Origin: Patulibacter americanus DSM 16676
GTDB taxonomy: Bacteria > Actinomycetota > Thermoleophilia > Solirubrobacterales > Solirubrobacteraceae
Length of the DNA: 64,000 nt
Assembly (NCBI RefSeq): GCF_000420025.1
Contig: NZ_ATUD01000001.1
Span: 372,001-436,000 of the forward strand
Direction: 5' to 3'
This document shows positions 32,203-40,815 of this stretch, one piece after another (the stretch's first letter is position 1; each line of letters opens with the position of its first letter). The notes below the pieces were generated by a model. It saw only the letters and a list, made by a program, of their open reading frames with translations, did not search any database and was not told where the DNA came from. The position numbers were made by a program, and so were the translations under genes.

Positions 32203-32613
32203 GTGATCGAGAAGTCCTTCGACCCCGCCACCGAGCTCACGCGGACCGTGCCGATGCCGGCCGAGCACCGCCTGTGTCCCGGTGCGGGCGCCTCCCTCCT
32301 GCTGGACGGGTTCCGCATCGTCGGCGTCGCCGCCGACCTGCCCGTGCGCCACGGCCGCCGCGCGACCGTCCGCGGCCGGCAGATCGCGGTCTTCCGGCTC
32401 GGCGAGCGCTACGCCGCCATCGAGCGCACGTGCCCGCACGACCACATCGACCCGTTCGACGGCCGCGTCGTCGACGGGCACCTCACCTGCCCGACCCACG
32501 GCTGGAGCGTCGACTCGTGGTCCGGCGCCGACGCCCACGGTGGCCCGCCGGTGCGGGTGCACACCGCCGTCGAGCGCGACGGCCTGCTCTACGTGCGGCT
32601 GACCGAGGGCTGA
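32203..32613 (+). CDS. Rieske 2Fe-2S protein
   Basis: A 136-residue soluble Rieske ferredoxin. The cluster motif C-P-H (about 78-80) and C-P-T-H (about 97-100), spaced 16 residues, is intact, followed by GWSVDSWSG instead of the usual G-x-x-F/Y. A 35-residue N-terminal extension precedes the domain start at FRIVGVAADLPV. It is a probable electron carrier to an oxygenase or reductase, but no partner gene is adjacent; nirD (50765) is a different Rieske protein in the same window. GTG 32203 lies 8 nt after TACGCT (32189-32194). It is preceded by 123 bp with no other recognisable element. Confidence 0.85.
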   Translation: MIEKSFDPATELTRTVPMPAEHRLCPGAGASLLLDGFRIVGVAADLPVRHGRRATVRGRQIAVFRLGERYAAIERTCPHDHIDPFDGRVVDGHLTCPTHGWSVDSWSGADAHGGPPVRVHTAVERDGLLYVRLTEG

Positions 32614-32704
32614 GGGCGGCGCGGGCCGAGCGCCGGCAGGCGACGCCCGGTCCCCGCCCGCGGCCGCCGGCAGCACTGTCCACGGGCGGACGGCGGAAGG
32701 CCGC

Positions 32705-33655
32705 TCAGCGGCGCACGACGCGGACGACGTGGCCGTCGGCCGCGCGCCACACCGTCCGGGACGCGAACGCGTCCCCGGCACCGCGGGGCACCCGGACGGA
32801 GAACACGCCCTCCTGCACCGGGGCCGTGACGACCTCGCGGCGGGGGAAGACCGTCGGCTTGTAGTACGCGCCGCGGCTCACGCGCTTGGGGAACGTCATC
32901 TCGACCGACGCGACACCGTCCGGGACGAGGCCGGTGACCTGGGAGCGGTCGTCGCCACCGGTCGACATGACGTTGCCGTGCGTCAGGAAGAACCCGAAAC
33001 GCCCTCCGCCGCCACCGCCGCCCAGCCCGCCGTCCGCGGCCCGGGCGAAGAGGAACACCTCGTCGTACGGCTCCCGCGGCTCCTCCGCGAACCGCCGCTC
33101 CTGCCGCCGGACGGCGGCGTACGTCTTCAGCGTCCGCGAGCGCAGGCGCCTGCTCGACGTCGCCGTCGTGCGCAGCAGCCGCGCGTGCACCGCGTCGGCG
33201 CACGAGGCCGGCCGCGGCGTCGGCGGCGTCGCCCGCGCCGGCACGATCACGAACTGCTTGCCGTTCGGCGCGGTGACTGTCCGGGTGTGGTCGACGTAGA
33301 TGTCGTCCCCCATGCCCGGGAGGCGCCCGTCCTCGGGGATCCGGTCCGCGTCGGTCTGCGGGCGGCGGAGCGCCGCGATCGCCCCGGTGACCTCCGCGCC
33401 GGGGGCATCGTGGGTGATCCGCGATCCGCGATCGGGCGAGGGCCAGCGACACGCCTTCCGCGCGGCCCGGACGGCCGCGTCCGCGCGGTTGATCAGGTCG
33501 AGCGCCTGCTGACTCTCCTCCAGGGCGCGCGCCGCGGCAGGGCTCTTCGGCTCGAGCCGGCCGCTCTGCGCAGCGGCGACGCCGGGAGCGACGGTGCAGG
33601 CGAGCACCGCGGAGACGACGAGGGCACGGCGCGGTGCGCCGGGGAACTGGGACAT
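32705..33655 (-). CDS. Secreted hypothetical protein
   Basis: A 316-residue exported protein. N-terminal signal (about 8-30, ALVVSAVLACTVAPGVAAAQ). The mature part begins with an Arg/Ala-rich helical stretch, then an AVHARLLRTTATSSRRLRSRTLKTYAAV helix, a run of seven Gly at about 214-220, and C-terminal beta segments ending in VWRAADGHVVRVVRR. Not recognised. ATG 33655 has a clear AGGAGAGG ribosome site. Upstream (33656-33800) is a promoter-like TACAAC and then the 15-bp tandem repeat shared with the 3' end of the moa gene. Confidence 0.6.
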   Translation of the reverse strand: MSQFPGAPRRALVVSAVLACTVAPGVAAAQSGRLEPKSPAAARALEESQQALDLINRADAAVRAARKACRWPSPDRGSRITHDAPGAEVTGAIAALRRPQTDADRIPEDGRLPGMGDDIYVDHTRTVTAPNGKQFVIVPARATPPTPRPASCADAVHARLLRTTATSSRRLRSRTLKTYAAVRRQERRFAEEPREPYDEVFLFARAADGGLGGGGGGGRFGFFLTHGNVMSTGGDDRSQVTGLVPDGVASVEMTFPKRVSRGAYYKPTVFPRREVVTAPVQEGVFSVRVPRGAGDAFASRTVWRAADGHVVRVVRR

Positions 33656-33800
33656 GGGGACCTCTCCTGGGACGTGCGGCCGTCACGCGCGACCGCGTGG
33701 ACGTTGTACCCCATCCGTCCCCGCTCCGGCGCACCCTGCCGGACACCGTCCGGCATCACTGCACCCCGCGACGCGCGGCTGGACGCCCGCCGCGCCGCCC

Positions 33801-33875
33801 AACGCGACGCCGCCCAACGCGACGCCGCCCAACGCGACGCCGCCAGCGCGACGCCGTTCAGCGCGACGCCGTTCA
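33801..33875. repeat. Five 15-bp tandem repeats ending at the moa stop codon
   Basis: Five 15-bp units of type AACGCGACGCCGCCC or GCGCGACGCCGTTCA run 33801-33815, 33816-33830, 33831-33845, 33846-33860 and 33861-33875. The last one contains the TGA stop (33875-33873 on the minus strand) of the moa fusion gene, so the array begins at the stop codon and runs into the gap. Confidence 0.8.
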
Positions 33876-35939
33876 GCGGCGCAGCAGGCGAACGGCGTGC
33901 GTGAGCACCGGAGAGAGGACCGGCAGCGCCTCGGCCGCGGCCTTCGGCGTGCCCGGCAGGTTGACCACGAGCGTGCGGCCGCGGATCGCCGCGACGCCAC
34001 GCGACAGCGGCCACGCGTGCGTGTGCTCGCGGGACTCGAGCCGCAGGGCCTCGGCGATGCCGGGCACCTGGCGGTCGCAGGCGGCGAGGGTGGCCTCGGG
34101 CGTCACGTCGTCGACGGTGCAGCCCGTGCCGCCGGCGGTGAGCACGAGGTCGCAGCCGTGCTCGTCGGCGAACCGCCGCAGCGCGCCCGCGATGGCGTCG
34201 TGCTCGTCACGCACGCGCTCCTCCACGATCGCCGTGGCGCCGAGGTCCGACGCGAGGGCGCGTAGGGCGAGGGTGCCCGGGTCGTCCGGCGGCCCGTCGG
34301 CGCGCGAGGTGCTGACCGTGAGCAGCCCGGCCCGGACCGGCGGATCGAGCGGCTTGGCCTTGTCGCGCGCGCCCGGGGCGGCCTGCGCGGGGGACGCCGG
34401 CGACGCGGCCGCGTCGGCCTGCGCCTGCGTGGCGTGGGGGGCGGACGCGGCAGCGACGGCGGACGACGACGCGCCGGACGACGCGGGACCCGCGGGGTCC
34501 GTGGACGCCTCGGGGTCCGTGGACGCCGCGGCCTGGTGGGCGAGGCCGGCCGAGGTCCCGTCGCCCGCCCGGAAGCCCGGCTCCCACGGCGCCGGGCCGG
34601 TGAAGTCGCCCGTGCGCCCGCCGCTCTTGTGGACCAGGCCGACGGGGCCGACGGCGATGCCCCGCTCGACGCCCTTGACCATGTCGTAGACGTTGATCGC
34701 GGCGACGAGCGCGGCGGTCATCGCCTCGATCTCGACGCCGGTGGTGCCGACCGTCCGGGCCTCGGCGGTGATCCGCACCTGGCCGGCCTCGGGGACGACC
34801 TCGGCGCGGACGTCGACCTTCGTCAGCGGCAGCGGGTGCGCGAGGGGGACGAGGTCGGGGACGCGCTTGGCGGCCGTGATGCCGGCGATCCGCGCGACGC
34901 CGAGGACGTCGCCCTTCGGCAGGTCGCCGCGCTGGATCAGCGCCGCGGTCTCCGGCGTCGTGGAGAGCAGCGCTGCCGCAACGGCCCGGCGCTCGGTGAC
35001 GGCCTTCCCGCCGACGTCGACCATCGTCGCGCCGCCGTCCGGGCGCAGGTGGGGCAGCAGGCCGCCGGGGTGCCGCTCGCCGGCCTCACCCGACGCGCCT
35101 CCCGTGGTCGGGGCGTCGGCCGGCGCGGTCTCGGGTGAGGACCCGGCCGTCGCGGCGTCCCCGGACGCGGTGTCCGCGGAGGGGGCGGCGGCCGGCCCCG
35201 GCAGCGTCCCCGCGACCCAGGCGCGCTCCTCGCCGTCGACCTCCTGCTTCCAGATCGGCGCCTCGGCCTTGATGCGGTCCAGCGCCTCGCGGGCGGCGGC
35301 GAACGCCTCGCCGCGGTGCGGGGCGGAGACCGCGACGACCACGGCGGCCTCGGGCCACGGCACCTCGCCCACACGGTGCTCGGCGGCGGCGGCGCAGGCC
35401 CCGTGCTTCTCGAGCACCTCGACCAGGATCGCGGCCATCCGCTCGCGGGCCATCTCCTCGTGCGCCTCGTAGTCGAGCTGCGGCACGTCGCGCGCCATGC
35501 CCGAGAACGTCACGATGCCGCCGGCCTCGCGGCGGGCGACGCGCGCGTGCAGCGCCGCCTGGTCGATCGGGGTGGCCGTCACGTCGGCGTGGATCGGGGC
35601 CCCCGCGTCGCGGCCTCCGGCGTGCGTCGCGTCGGTCAGGTCGGCCGGACTCGCCGCGCCCTCCGCATCCGGGCCCGCGCCGCCGCTCACGGGCGGGATC
35701 AGGGCGAGCTCGTCGCCGTCGCCGAGAACCGTCTCCGGCGCGGAGTACTCCCGGTTGACGGCCAGCACCATCGCAGCGTCCCCGCCGGGCCCGTCCACGC
35801 CGAGCGCCGCCCACAGCGCGTCGCGGGCCGCCCCCGCGGTCGCGCCGGCGGGCACCTCGAGCGTCGTGCGCGCCGTCCCCGCGTGTTCGCGCAGGCCGGC
35901 GAAGAGCCGCACGTCGATCCGGATGGTGTCGGCGCTCAT
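33873..35939 (-). CDS. Four-domain molybdenum cofactor protein MoaD-MoaE-MoaC-MoaB/MogA
   Basis: One 688-codon frame holds four Moco enzymes: MoaD 1-87 (ubiquitin-like, ending PPVSGG at 82-87), MoaE 119-250 (KAEAPIWKQE with Lys224 and Lys231), MoaC 299-455 (MVDVGGKAVTER, PLAHPLPLTKVDV, YDMVKGVERG, KSGGRTGDF) and MoaB/MogA 535-688 (VSTSRADG, LTAGGTG, VVNLPGTPKA). Linkers are 30-75 residues, Ala/Ser/Pro-rich. MoaC plus MoaA make cPMP; MoaD/MoaE add sulfur; MoaB/MogA adenylates molybdopterin. MoaD needs a free C-terminal Gly-Gly, here followed by AGPDAEG, so cleavage would be required. No Shine-Dalgarno sequence precedes the internal ATG at 35024, arguing against separate MoaC initiation. Spacing to moeA is 25 nt, in a leftward Mo operon. 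Confidence 0.93.
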   Translation of the reverse strand: MSADTIRIDVRLFAGLREHAGTARTTLEVPAGATAGAARDALWAALGVDGPGGDAAMVLAVNREYSAPETVLGDGDELALIPPVSGGAGPDAEGAASPADLTDATHAGGRDAGAPIHADVTATPIDQAALHARVARREAGGIVTFSGMARDVPQLDYEAHEEMARERMAAILVEVLEKHGACAAAAEHRVGEVPWPEAAVVVAVSAPHRGEAFAAAREALDRIKAEAPIWKQEVDGEERAWVAGTLPGPAAAPSADTASGDAATAGSSPETAPADAPTTGGASGEAGERHPGGLLPHLRPDGGATMVDVGGKAVTERRAVAAALLSTTPETAALIQRGDLPKGDVLGVARIAGITAAKRVPDLVPLAHPLPLTKVDVRAEVVPEAGQVRITAEARTVGTTGVEIEAMTAALVAAINVYDMVKGVERGIAVGPVGLVHKSGGRTGDFTGPAPWEPGFRAGDGTSAGLAHQAAASTDPEASTDPAGPASSGASSSAVAAASAPHATQAQADAAASPASPAQAAPGARDKAKPLDPPVRAGLLTVSTSRADGPPDDPGTLALRALASDLGATAIVEERVRDEHDAIAGALRRFADEHGCDLVLTAGGTGCTVDDVTPEATLAACDRQVPGIAEALRLESREHTHAWPLSRGVAAIRGRTLVVNLPGTPKAAAEALPVLSPVLTHAVRLLRR

Positions 35940-35964
35940 CGGGGGCGGCGGTCCTCGGTCGGGG

Positions 35965-37371
35965 TCATCGCGGCGGATGGTCGTGGACGGAGCCCCACGC
36001 GTGCGCCCAGCCGTCGGAGGGGTCCAGCGGCACGACGTCGACGACCGTCCCGGCCTGGAGCTCCTCCTCCGGCGGCACGATCGCCAGGGCGTTGGCCTGC
36101 CCCAGCGAGCCGAGCAGGTGCGAGCCCTGGCCCTCGAGGATCGACACCGCCAGCGTGCCCTCGGTGTAGACCGAGACGCAGGCGCGGCGGGCGGCGGTGC
36201 GGCCCGGCAGGCCCGTCGTCGGCGCGGTCAGGCGCCCGCGGAGCGGCGCTACCGGCGGGCGGCCCAGCGCGGCGTCGAGCGCGGCGCGTACGAGCAGGGT
36301 GGCGGTGACGAAGACGGACGCCGGGTTGCCGGGCAGGCCGAAGACGACCCGCTCACGGCGGTCCCCGGCGGCGGAGCCCTCGCCCGCCGGCAGCGCCCCC
36401 AGCCACGTCGGCTTGCCCGGCTGCAGGGCGATGCGGAACGCGTCCTGCCGCGCGCCGAGGGCCTCCAGCGCCGGGCGCACGTGGTCGTGCGGGCCCATGG
36501 ACAGGCCGCCGCCGATGACGAGGATGTCGCCGGTGGCGGCGGCGATGGCGGCGCGCGTGGCCTCGCGGTCGTCGGGCAGGCCGATCGTCTCGCACACCTC
36601 GCCGCCCCAGGCGCGGACGAGCGCCGGGACGACGACGCCGTTGACGTCGTGCACCGCACCCGGCGGCAGCTCGGCGTCGGGTCCGGCGCCGCGCACGACC
36701 TCGTCGCCCGTCATCAGCACCGAGACCCGCGGACGACGGCGGACGGGCACGTGGACGAACCCCGAGCCGGAGAGCGGCGCCAGGTGGTGCGGCTCGATCC
36801 GCGTGCCCGCGAGGACGATGACGGCGCCCGCGCGCAGGTCGGTGCCGGCGTCGCGGATCGCGGCGCCCACGGCGACGGGGGCGGCGAAGCGGGCGGTGGG
36901 GCCGTCCTCCTCCACCACCTCGTAGGGGACGACCGCGTCGGCCCCGGCGGGGATGACGCCGCCCGTCGCGATGCGGATGGTCTGCCCGGGGCGCAGCTCG
37001 CGGTCCGCGGGCTCGCCGGCGCGGGACTCCGCCACGATCTCGAGCTCGGCGGGCGCCTCGGCGCTCGCCCCCTCGAGGTCGGCGGCGCGGAGCGCGAAGC
37101 CGTCCATCGCCGAGCTGGCGAAGGCGGGGAGCGCGCGCGGGGCGACCACGTCGGCGTGGAGCGTGCGGCCGACGGCGTCGAGCAGCGGCACGTCCTCGCC
37201 CGGCAGGCGCAGCCCCTCGCCGAGGCGGCGGGCGACCCGTATCGCGTCGTCCAGGGGCGTGAGCGGGGTGCGGGACGCCGCCGCGGCGGCCGCGGCGCTC
37301 GTCGGCGCGGGCGTCCCCGGGGCGGGCGTCCCCGGGCTCGGTGCCCCCGGGGTGGGCGGTCCGGCGGTCAC
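35965..37371 (-). CDS. moeA: Molybdopterin molybdenumtransferase (first copy)
   Basis: A 468-residue enzyme that inserts molybdate into adenylylated molybdopterin. Motifs SSAMDGFALRAADLEG (about 88-103), GGVIPAGADAVVPYE, DEVVRGAGPDAELPPGAVHDVNG, GGLSMGPHDHVRPALEALGA and VVFGLPGNPASVFVTATLL are all present. About 38 residues of a Pro/Gly/Ala-rich N-terminal extension precede the domain start (LTPLDDAIRVA). GTG 37371 begins only 4 nt after the moaA stop, so the genes are translationally coupled. A second MoeA lies at 58043-59275. Two MoeA proteins are common in actinobacteria; one may insert Mo for MGD enzymes. Confidence 0.93.
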   Translation of the reverse strand: MTAGPPTPGAPSPGTPAPGTPAPTSAAAAAAASRTPLTPLDDAIRVARRLGEGLRLPGEDVPLLDAVGRTLHADVVAPRALPAFASSAMDGFALRAADLEGASAEAPAELEIVAESRAGEPADRELRPGQTIRIATGGVIPAGADAVVPYEVVEEDGPTARFAAPVAVGAAIRDAGTDLRAGAVIVLAGTRIEPHHLAPLSGSGFVHVPVRRRPRVSVLMTGDEVVRGAGPDAELPPGAVHDVNGVVVPALVRAWGGEVCETIGLPDDREATRAAIAAATGDILVIGGGLSMGPHDHVRPALEALGARQDAFRIALQPGKPTWLGALPAGEGSAAGDRRERVVFGLPGNPASVFVTATLLVRAALDAALGRPPVAPLRGRLTAPTTGLPGRTAARRACVSVYTEGTLAVSILEGQGSHLLGSLGQANALAIVPPEEELQAGTVVDVVPLDPSDGWAHAWGSVHDHPPR

Positions 37372-37375
37372 GACC

Positions 37376-38392
37376 TCAGCCGCCGATGGCGCTCATGGGC
37401 CGCTCGGGCGGCCGGAATCCGGGCTTGTGCATCTCGTGGCCCCACTGCTTCGCCGCCACCGCGCCGCGGATCATCGCGACGAGGTCGTCGTCCGATGCGC
37501 CGGCGCGCAGGGCGCCGCGCAGGTCGGTCTCGTCGTGGGCGAAGAGGCAGGTGCGCAGCTGGCCGTCGGCGGTCAGCCGGATGCGGTCGCAGTCGCCGCA
37601 GAAGGACTCGGTGACGGAGGAGACGAAGCCGATCTCGCCGCCGCCGTCGCGGAACCGCCACACCCGGGCGGTCGAGGAGCGCTCGCGGGGCAGGGCGTCG
37701 ACGGGCCACTGCTCGTGGATGATCGCCCGGACCTCCTCCCCCGTGAGCACGTGGTCCTCGGTCCACGCGCCGTCGGCGTCGAGCGGCATGACCTCGATGA
37801 ACCGCAGCTGCAGGTCCCGCTCGCGGGCGAAGGCGACGAGGTCGACGGCCTCGTGCTCCGTGATCCCGCGCAGCGCGACGGCGTTGAGCTTGATCTTGAT
37901 CCGGTCGCGGTACGGGTCCAGCGCCGCCAGGCCGTTCAGGACCGCCGGCAGGACATCGCGGCGCGTCAGCTCGGCGAAGCGCCGCGCGTGGACGGAGTCG
38001 ATGGAGACGTTGAAGCGCTTGACCCCCGCGGCGACGAGCGCGTCGGCGTGGCGGTTGAGCAGCACGCCGTTCGTGGTCATCGAGATCTCGTCGATGCCCG
38101 GCACGGCGTCGATCCGCTCGATCAACGCGGGGAGATGCGACCGGGCGAGCGGCTCGCCGCCCGTGATGCGGACGGTCGTGACGCCCAGGCCGGCCAGCAC
38201 CTCGACCAGGCGCACGGTCTCGTCGTCGTCGAGCCGCTCGTCCTTCGGCAGCCACGCGATCCCCGACTCGGGCAGGCAGTAGGTGCAGCGCAGGTTGCAG
38301 ACGTCCGTGACCGACACGCGGAGGTCGCGGATCGCGCGGCCGAAGCCGTCGACGAGCGGGGCGGCGGAGGGCGTGGCGGCGGGTTCGGTCAT
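37376..38392 (-). CDS. moaA: GTP 3',8-cyclase (radical SAM)
   Basis: A 338-residue radical-SAM enzyme that makes 3',8-cH2GTP, the first step of Moco synthesis. N-terminal SVTDVCNLRCTYCLPE holds the SAM-cluster Cys triplet (C-x3-C-x2-C) at about residues 29-36; ITGGEPLARSHL, TTNGVLL and NVSIDSVHARRF follow; the second 4Fe-4S site is TESFCGDCDRIRLTADGQLRTCLF (C-x2-C-x13-C), near 262-280. It ends with the MHKPGF...MSAIGG tail, the catalytic Gly-Gly of the family. ATG 38392 has a GGAG site; GAGAAT (about 38448-38443) may be a separate -10 box in the 62-bp gap after modC. No Moco riboswitch fold was seen in that gap. Confidence 0.95.
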   Translation of the reverse strand: MTEPAATPSAAPLVDGFGRAIRDLRVSVTDVCNLRCTYCLPESGIAWLPKDERLDDDETVRLVEVLAGLGVTTVRITGGEPLARSHLPALIERIDAVPGIDEISMTTNGVLLNRHADALVAAGVKRFNVSIDSVHARRFAELTRRDVLPAVLNGLAALDPYRDRIKIKLNAVALRGITEHEAVDLVAFARERDLQLRFIEVMPLDADGAWTEDHVLTGEEVRAIIHEQWPVDALPRERSSTARVWRFRDGGGEIGFVSSVTESFCGDCDRIRLTADGQLRTCLFAHDETDLRGALRAGASDDDLVAMIRGAVAAKQWGHEMHKPGFRPPERPMSAIGG

Positions 38393-38454
38393 GCGGGGCT
38401 CCGGGGACGGACGGACGCGGCCGTCGTGCCGAGGCCCGATTCTCGCAGACGCCC

Positions 38455-39153
38455 CTACCCGCTCCGGGCGGATTCGTCGCGACCCTTCGGCGGGGACGCT
38501 TCGCGCGGTGCGTCCTCGCGCAGCGCGCCGTCCCGCAGCACCAGCGTGCGCGCGCCGAGCCGGGTCGCGTCGTGGGGGTCGTGCGAGACCACGACCGCCG
38601 GGATGCGCAGCGTGGCGACGGCGCGGGCCAGCACGACCGCCGCCGCGTCGTGGGTCGCCGCGTCGAGCGCCGAGAACGGCTCGTCGAGGAGCAGCACCGT
38701 GGGACGCCGGGCCAGCGCGCGCGCCAGGGCGACCCGCTGCCGCTCGCCCCCGGAGAGGGCGGCGGGCCGGGCCTCCGCCCGGTGTCCCAGACCGAGCTCG
38801 TCGAGCAGGCCGAGCGCCGTCGCCCGCCGCGCCGCCCGCGGGCCCTCGTCGATCGCGAACGCCACGTTCCGCCAGGCGCTCAGGTGCGGCAGCAGCGCGC
38901 CCTCCTGCACGACGACGCCGACCCGCCGGTCGCGAGGGCGGCGGTCGACCCGGCGCTCGGCGTCGAACCACGCGGTCTCGCCGCACGAGATCCGGCCCCC
39001 CGTCGGGCGCAGCAGGCCGGCGAGCGCCCGCACCGCGGTGGTCTTCCCCGCGCCGGAGGGCCCCACGATCAGCACGGTCTCGCCGGGGGCCACCTCGAGC
39101 GCGACGTCGAGCTGCAGGGCACCGCGCGCCAGCCGCACGTCAGCCCGCAGCAC
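38455..39153 (-). CDS. modC: Molybdate ABC transporter ATPase, short form
   Basis: A 232-residue ATPase subunit of molybdate import. Walker A GPSGAGKT (about 32-39), VVQEGALLPHLSAWRNV (Q-loop), signature LSGGERQRVALARAL, Walker B VLLLDEPFSALD and H-loop VVSHDPHDA. It is about 120 residues shorter than E. coli ModC: the C-terminal TOBE (Mop) domain that senses molybdate is missing. A TOBE domain instead sits in the regulator at 40812-41207. GTG 39153 overlaps the modB stop by 14 nt. The last gene of the mod block. Confidence 0.92.
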   Translation of the reverse strand: MLRADVRLARGALQLDVALEVAPGETVLIVGPSGAGKTTAVRALAGLLRPTGGRISCGETAWFDAERRVDRRPRDRRVGVVVQEGALLPHLSAWRNVAFAIDEGPRAARRATALGLLDELGLGHRAEARPAALSGGERQRVALARALARRPTVLLLDEPFSALDAATHDAAAVVLARAVATLRIPAVVVSHDPHDATRLGARTLVLRDGALREDAPREASPPKGRDESARSG

Positions 39154-39949
39154 CGGCCACCTCCCCCCGCGTCGCGAGCAGCCGGGCGACCACGAGCAGG
39201 AGCGCCGAGACGAGGACGAGGACCGCCGAGAGCGCGAGCGCGCCGGGGAAGTCCGTGCCGAACCGCGTGTAGACCTCGAGGGACGCCGTGCGCGTGACGC
39301 CCTGGAGCGAGCCGGCGAACATCAGCGTGGCGCCGAACTCGCCGAGCGCGCGCGCCAGCGTGAGCGTCGCCCCGGCGCCGAGGCCGGGGGCCGCAACCGG
39401 CACGGCGACGCGCAGGAACACCCCGGACTCGCGGGCCCCGGACAGGCGCGCCGCGTCGAGCACCGCGGGGTCGACCGCGCCGAACGCGGCCTGCGCCTGG
39501 CGCAGGTGGAACGGCCCGGCCACGAAGACGAGCGCGACCACGACGGCGGCGAAGGTCAGCGGCAACCGCAGCCCCGCGTCGTCGAGCGCCCCGCCCAGCA
39601 GCCCCTGCGGGCCGAACGCCGCGAGCAGCCCGATCCCGGCCACGGCCGGGGGCAGGACGAGGGGGAGCTCGAGCAGGCCGCTCAGCACCGTGCTCCCCCG
39701 GAACCGGGTCGTGGCCAGCAGGTACGCCGCCGGCGTGCCGACGACGACCACCAGGACGGTGGCGATCGCGGCGCCGGCGAGGCTGAGCGCGAGCGCCGTC
39801 AGCGACGACTCCGTGGTCAGCCCGTCCCACAGCCGCCCCGGTGCGGTGTCCGTGAGGATCGCGACGACGGGCAGGCCGAGCAGGAGCACGACGACGAGCA
39901 GCGCCGCACCGGTGACCGCGCCGAACGGCGATGGGCGCCGCCCGCGCAC
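39140..39949 (-). CDS. modB: Molybdate ABC transporter permease
   Basis: A 269-residue inner-membrane permease with about six helices (first at 13-36, AVTGAALLVVVLLLGLPVVAIL). The ATPase-contact EAA loop is LTLARALGEFGATLMFAGSLQGVTRT (about 198-223), followed by the last helices (about 245-260). LLELPLVLPPAVAGIGLL marks the ModB/CysTW-type family. GTG 39949 starts 2 nt after the modA stop, so it is tightly coupled; its 3' end overlaps modC by 14 nt. Confidence 0.92.
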   Translation of the reverse strand: MRGRRPSPFGAVTGAALLVVVLLLGLPVVAILTDTAPGRLWDGLTTESSLTALALSLAGAAIATVLVVVVGTPAAYLLATTRFRGSTVLSGLLELPLVLPPAVAGIGLLAAFGPQGLLGGALDDAGLRLPLTFAAVVVALVFVAGPFHLRQAQAAFGAVDPAVLDAARLSGARESGVFLRVAVPVAAPGLGAGATLTLARALGEFGATLMFAGSLQGVTRTASLEVYTRFGTDFPGALALSAVLVLVSALLLVVARLLATRGEVAGAAG

Positions 39950-39951
39950 GG

Positions 39952-40815
39952 TCAACCGGCGTCCGCGGCGAGGAAGCCCGCCGTCCGCAACGCCGTCCCG
40001 CACGTCCCGGAGCGCAGGTCGCGGAGCAGCGCCCGTGCCGCCGCCGCGTGCTCCGTGCCGGACACCACCGCGCCCGCGTAGGACACGCGCGGGCGGAGCG
40101 CGGCGGGCAGCGCGACCGCCCGCACGGCGCCCTTCGTCGCGGCGACGTCGGTGCGGTAGACGAACGCGGCGTCGACCACGCCCTGCTGCAGCTTGGCCAG
40201 CACGCTCTTCACGTCGGGCTCCTCCGTGCGCACGTGCGCGAGGACGGCCCGGCGCTGGCGCTCCGGCAGGCGCTCGAGGGCGGTGCGCGTGTAAGCCCCG
40301 ACGGGCACGGACGGCGCGCCGACGGCGAGGGTGAGGTCGCCGGGACGCTCGAGGTCGGCGAGGCCCGCGACCGCGGCGTCCCCCTCGGGAACGGCGAGGA
40401 CGAGCTCGTTGCCGGCGAAGATCTCGGGGGCCTCCACCCGGCCCTCCTTCGCGAGCTCCGCCGGGAGCGCGGCGTTCGCGGCGGCGAAGAGATCGCCGCC
40501 GGCGCCCTGGCGGATCTGGGCGGCCAGCTCGTCGGAGCCGGCGAACGAGAGCCGCACCTTCGCGGGGGCGTAGTCGGCGGTGCACCGGGTCAGGGCGTCG
40601 GTCAGCGACGCGGCGGCCTGGACGGTGAGGGTCGGGCGGGAGCCGGCCGACCCGCCGGGCGCCGTGCCGCCGTCGTCGGACCCGCAGGCGCTCAGCCCGA
40701 GGGCCGCCACGGCGGTGAGGGCCAGGCCCCCCACGCGGTGGGCCGGCCGGGAGCCGGGCGCGGGGCCGGAAGCGGCCGGACGCCCGGCGGGGGTCGCTGG
40801 GCGCTGGCGCCTCAC
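39952..40815 (-). CDS. modA: Molybdate-binding lipoprotein
   Basis: A 287-residue periplasmic-type substrate-binding lipoprotein anchored outside the membrane. N-terminal lipobox LGLSACGS (Cys about 45) after a hydrophobic stretch, then a Gly/Ser-rich linker and a ModA domain: TVQAAASLTDAL, FAGSDELAAQI, ADLFAAANAALPAELAKEG, LVLAVPEGDAAVAGL, VGAPSVPVGAYTRTAL and DAAFVYRTDV (Tyr and Ser ligands). GTG 40815 overlaps the stop of the regulator gene (GTGA). Second gene of the Mo operon. Confidence 0.93.
   Translation of the reverse strand: MRRQRPATPAGRPAASGPAPGSRPAHRVGGLALTAVAALGLSACGSDDGGTAPGGSAGSRPTLTVQAAASLTDALTRCTADYAPAKVRLSFAGSDELAAQIRQGAGGDLFAAANAALPAELAKEGRVEAPEIFAGNELVLAVPEGDAAVAGLADLERPGDLTLAVGAPSVPVGAYTRTALERLPERQRRAVLAHVRTEEPDVKSVLAKLQQGVVDAAFVYRTDVAATKGAVRAVALPAALRPRVSYAGAVVSGTEHAAAARALLRDLRSGTCGTALRTAGFLAADAG

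Noticed and set aside
33801..33875. Possible CRISPR array
   Set aside because: 15-bp contiguous units without spacers, and no cas genes in the window.
35022..35024. Separate translation start for MoaC within the fusion gene
   Set aside because: ATG before VDVGGKAV has no Shine-Dalgarno sequence and no -10 box; the linker is open, so fusion is the simpler reading.
38393..38454. Moco riboswitch upstream of moaA
   Set aside because: The 62-bp gap is too short and no conserved stem set was seen; a covariance search would decide.
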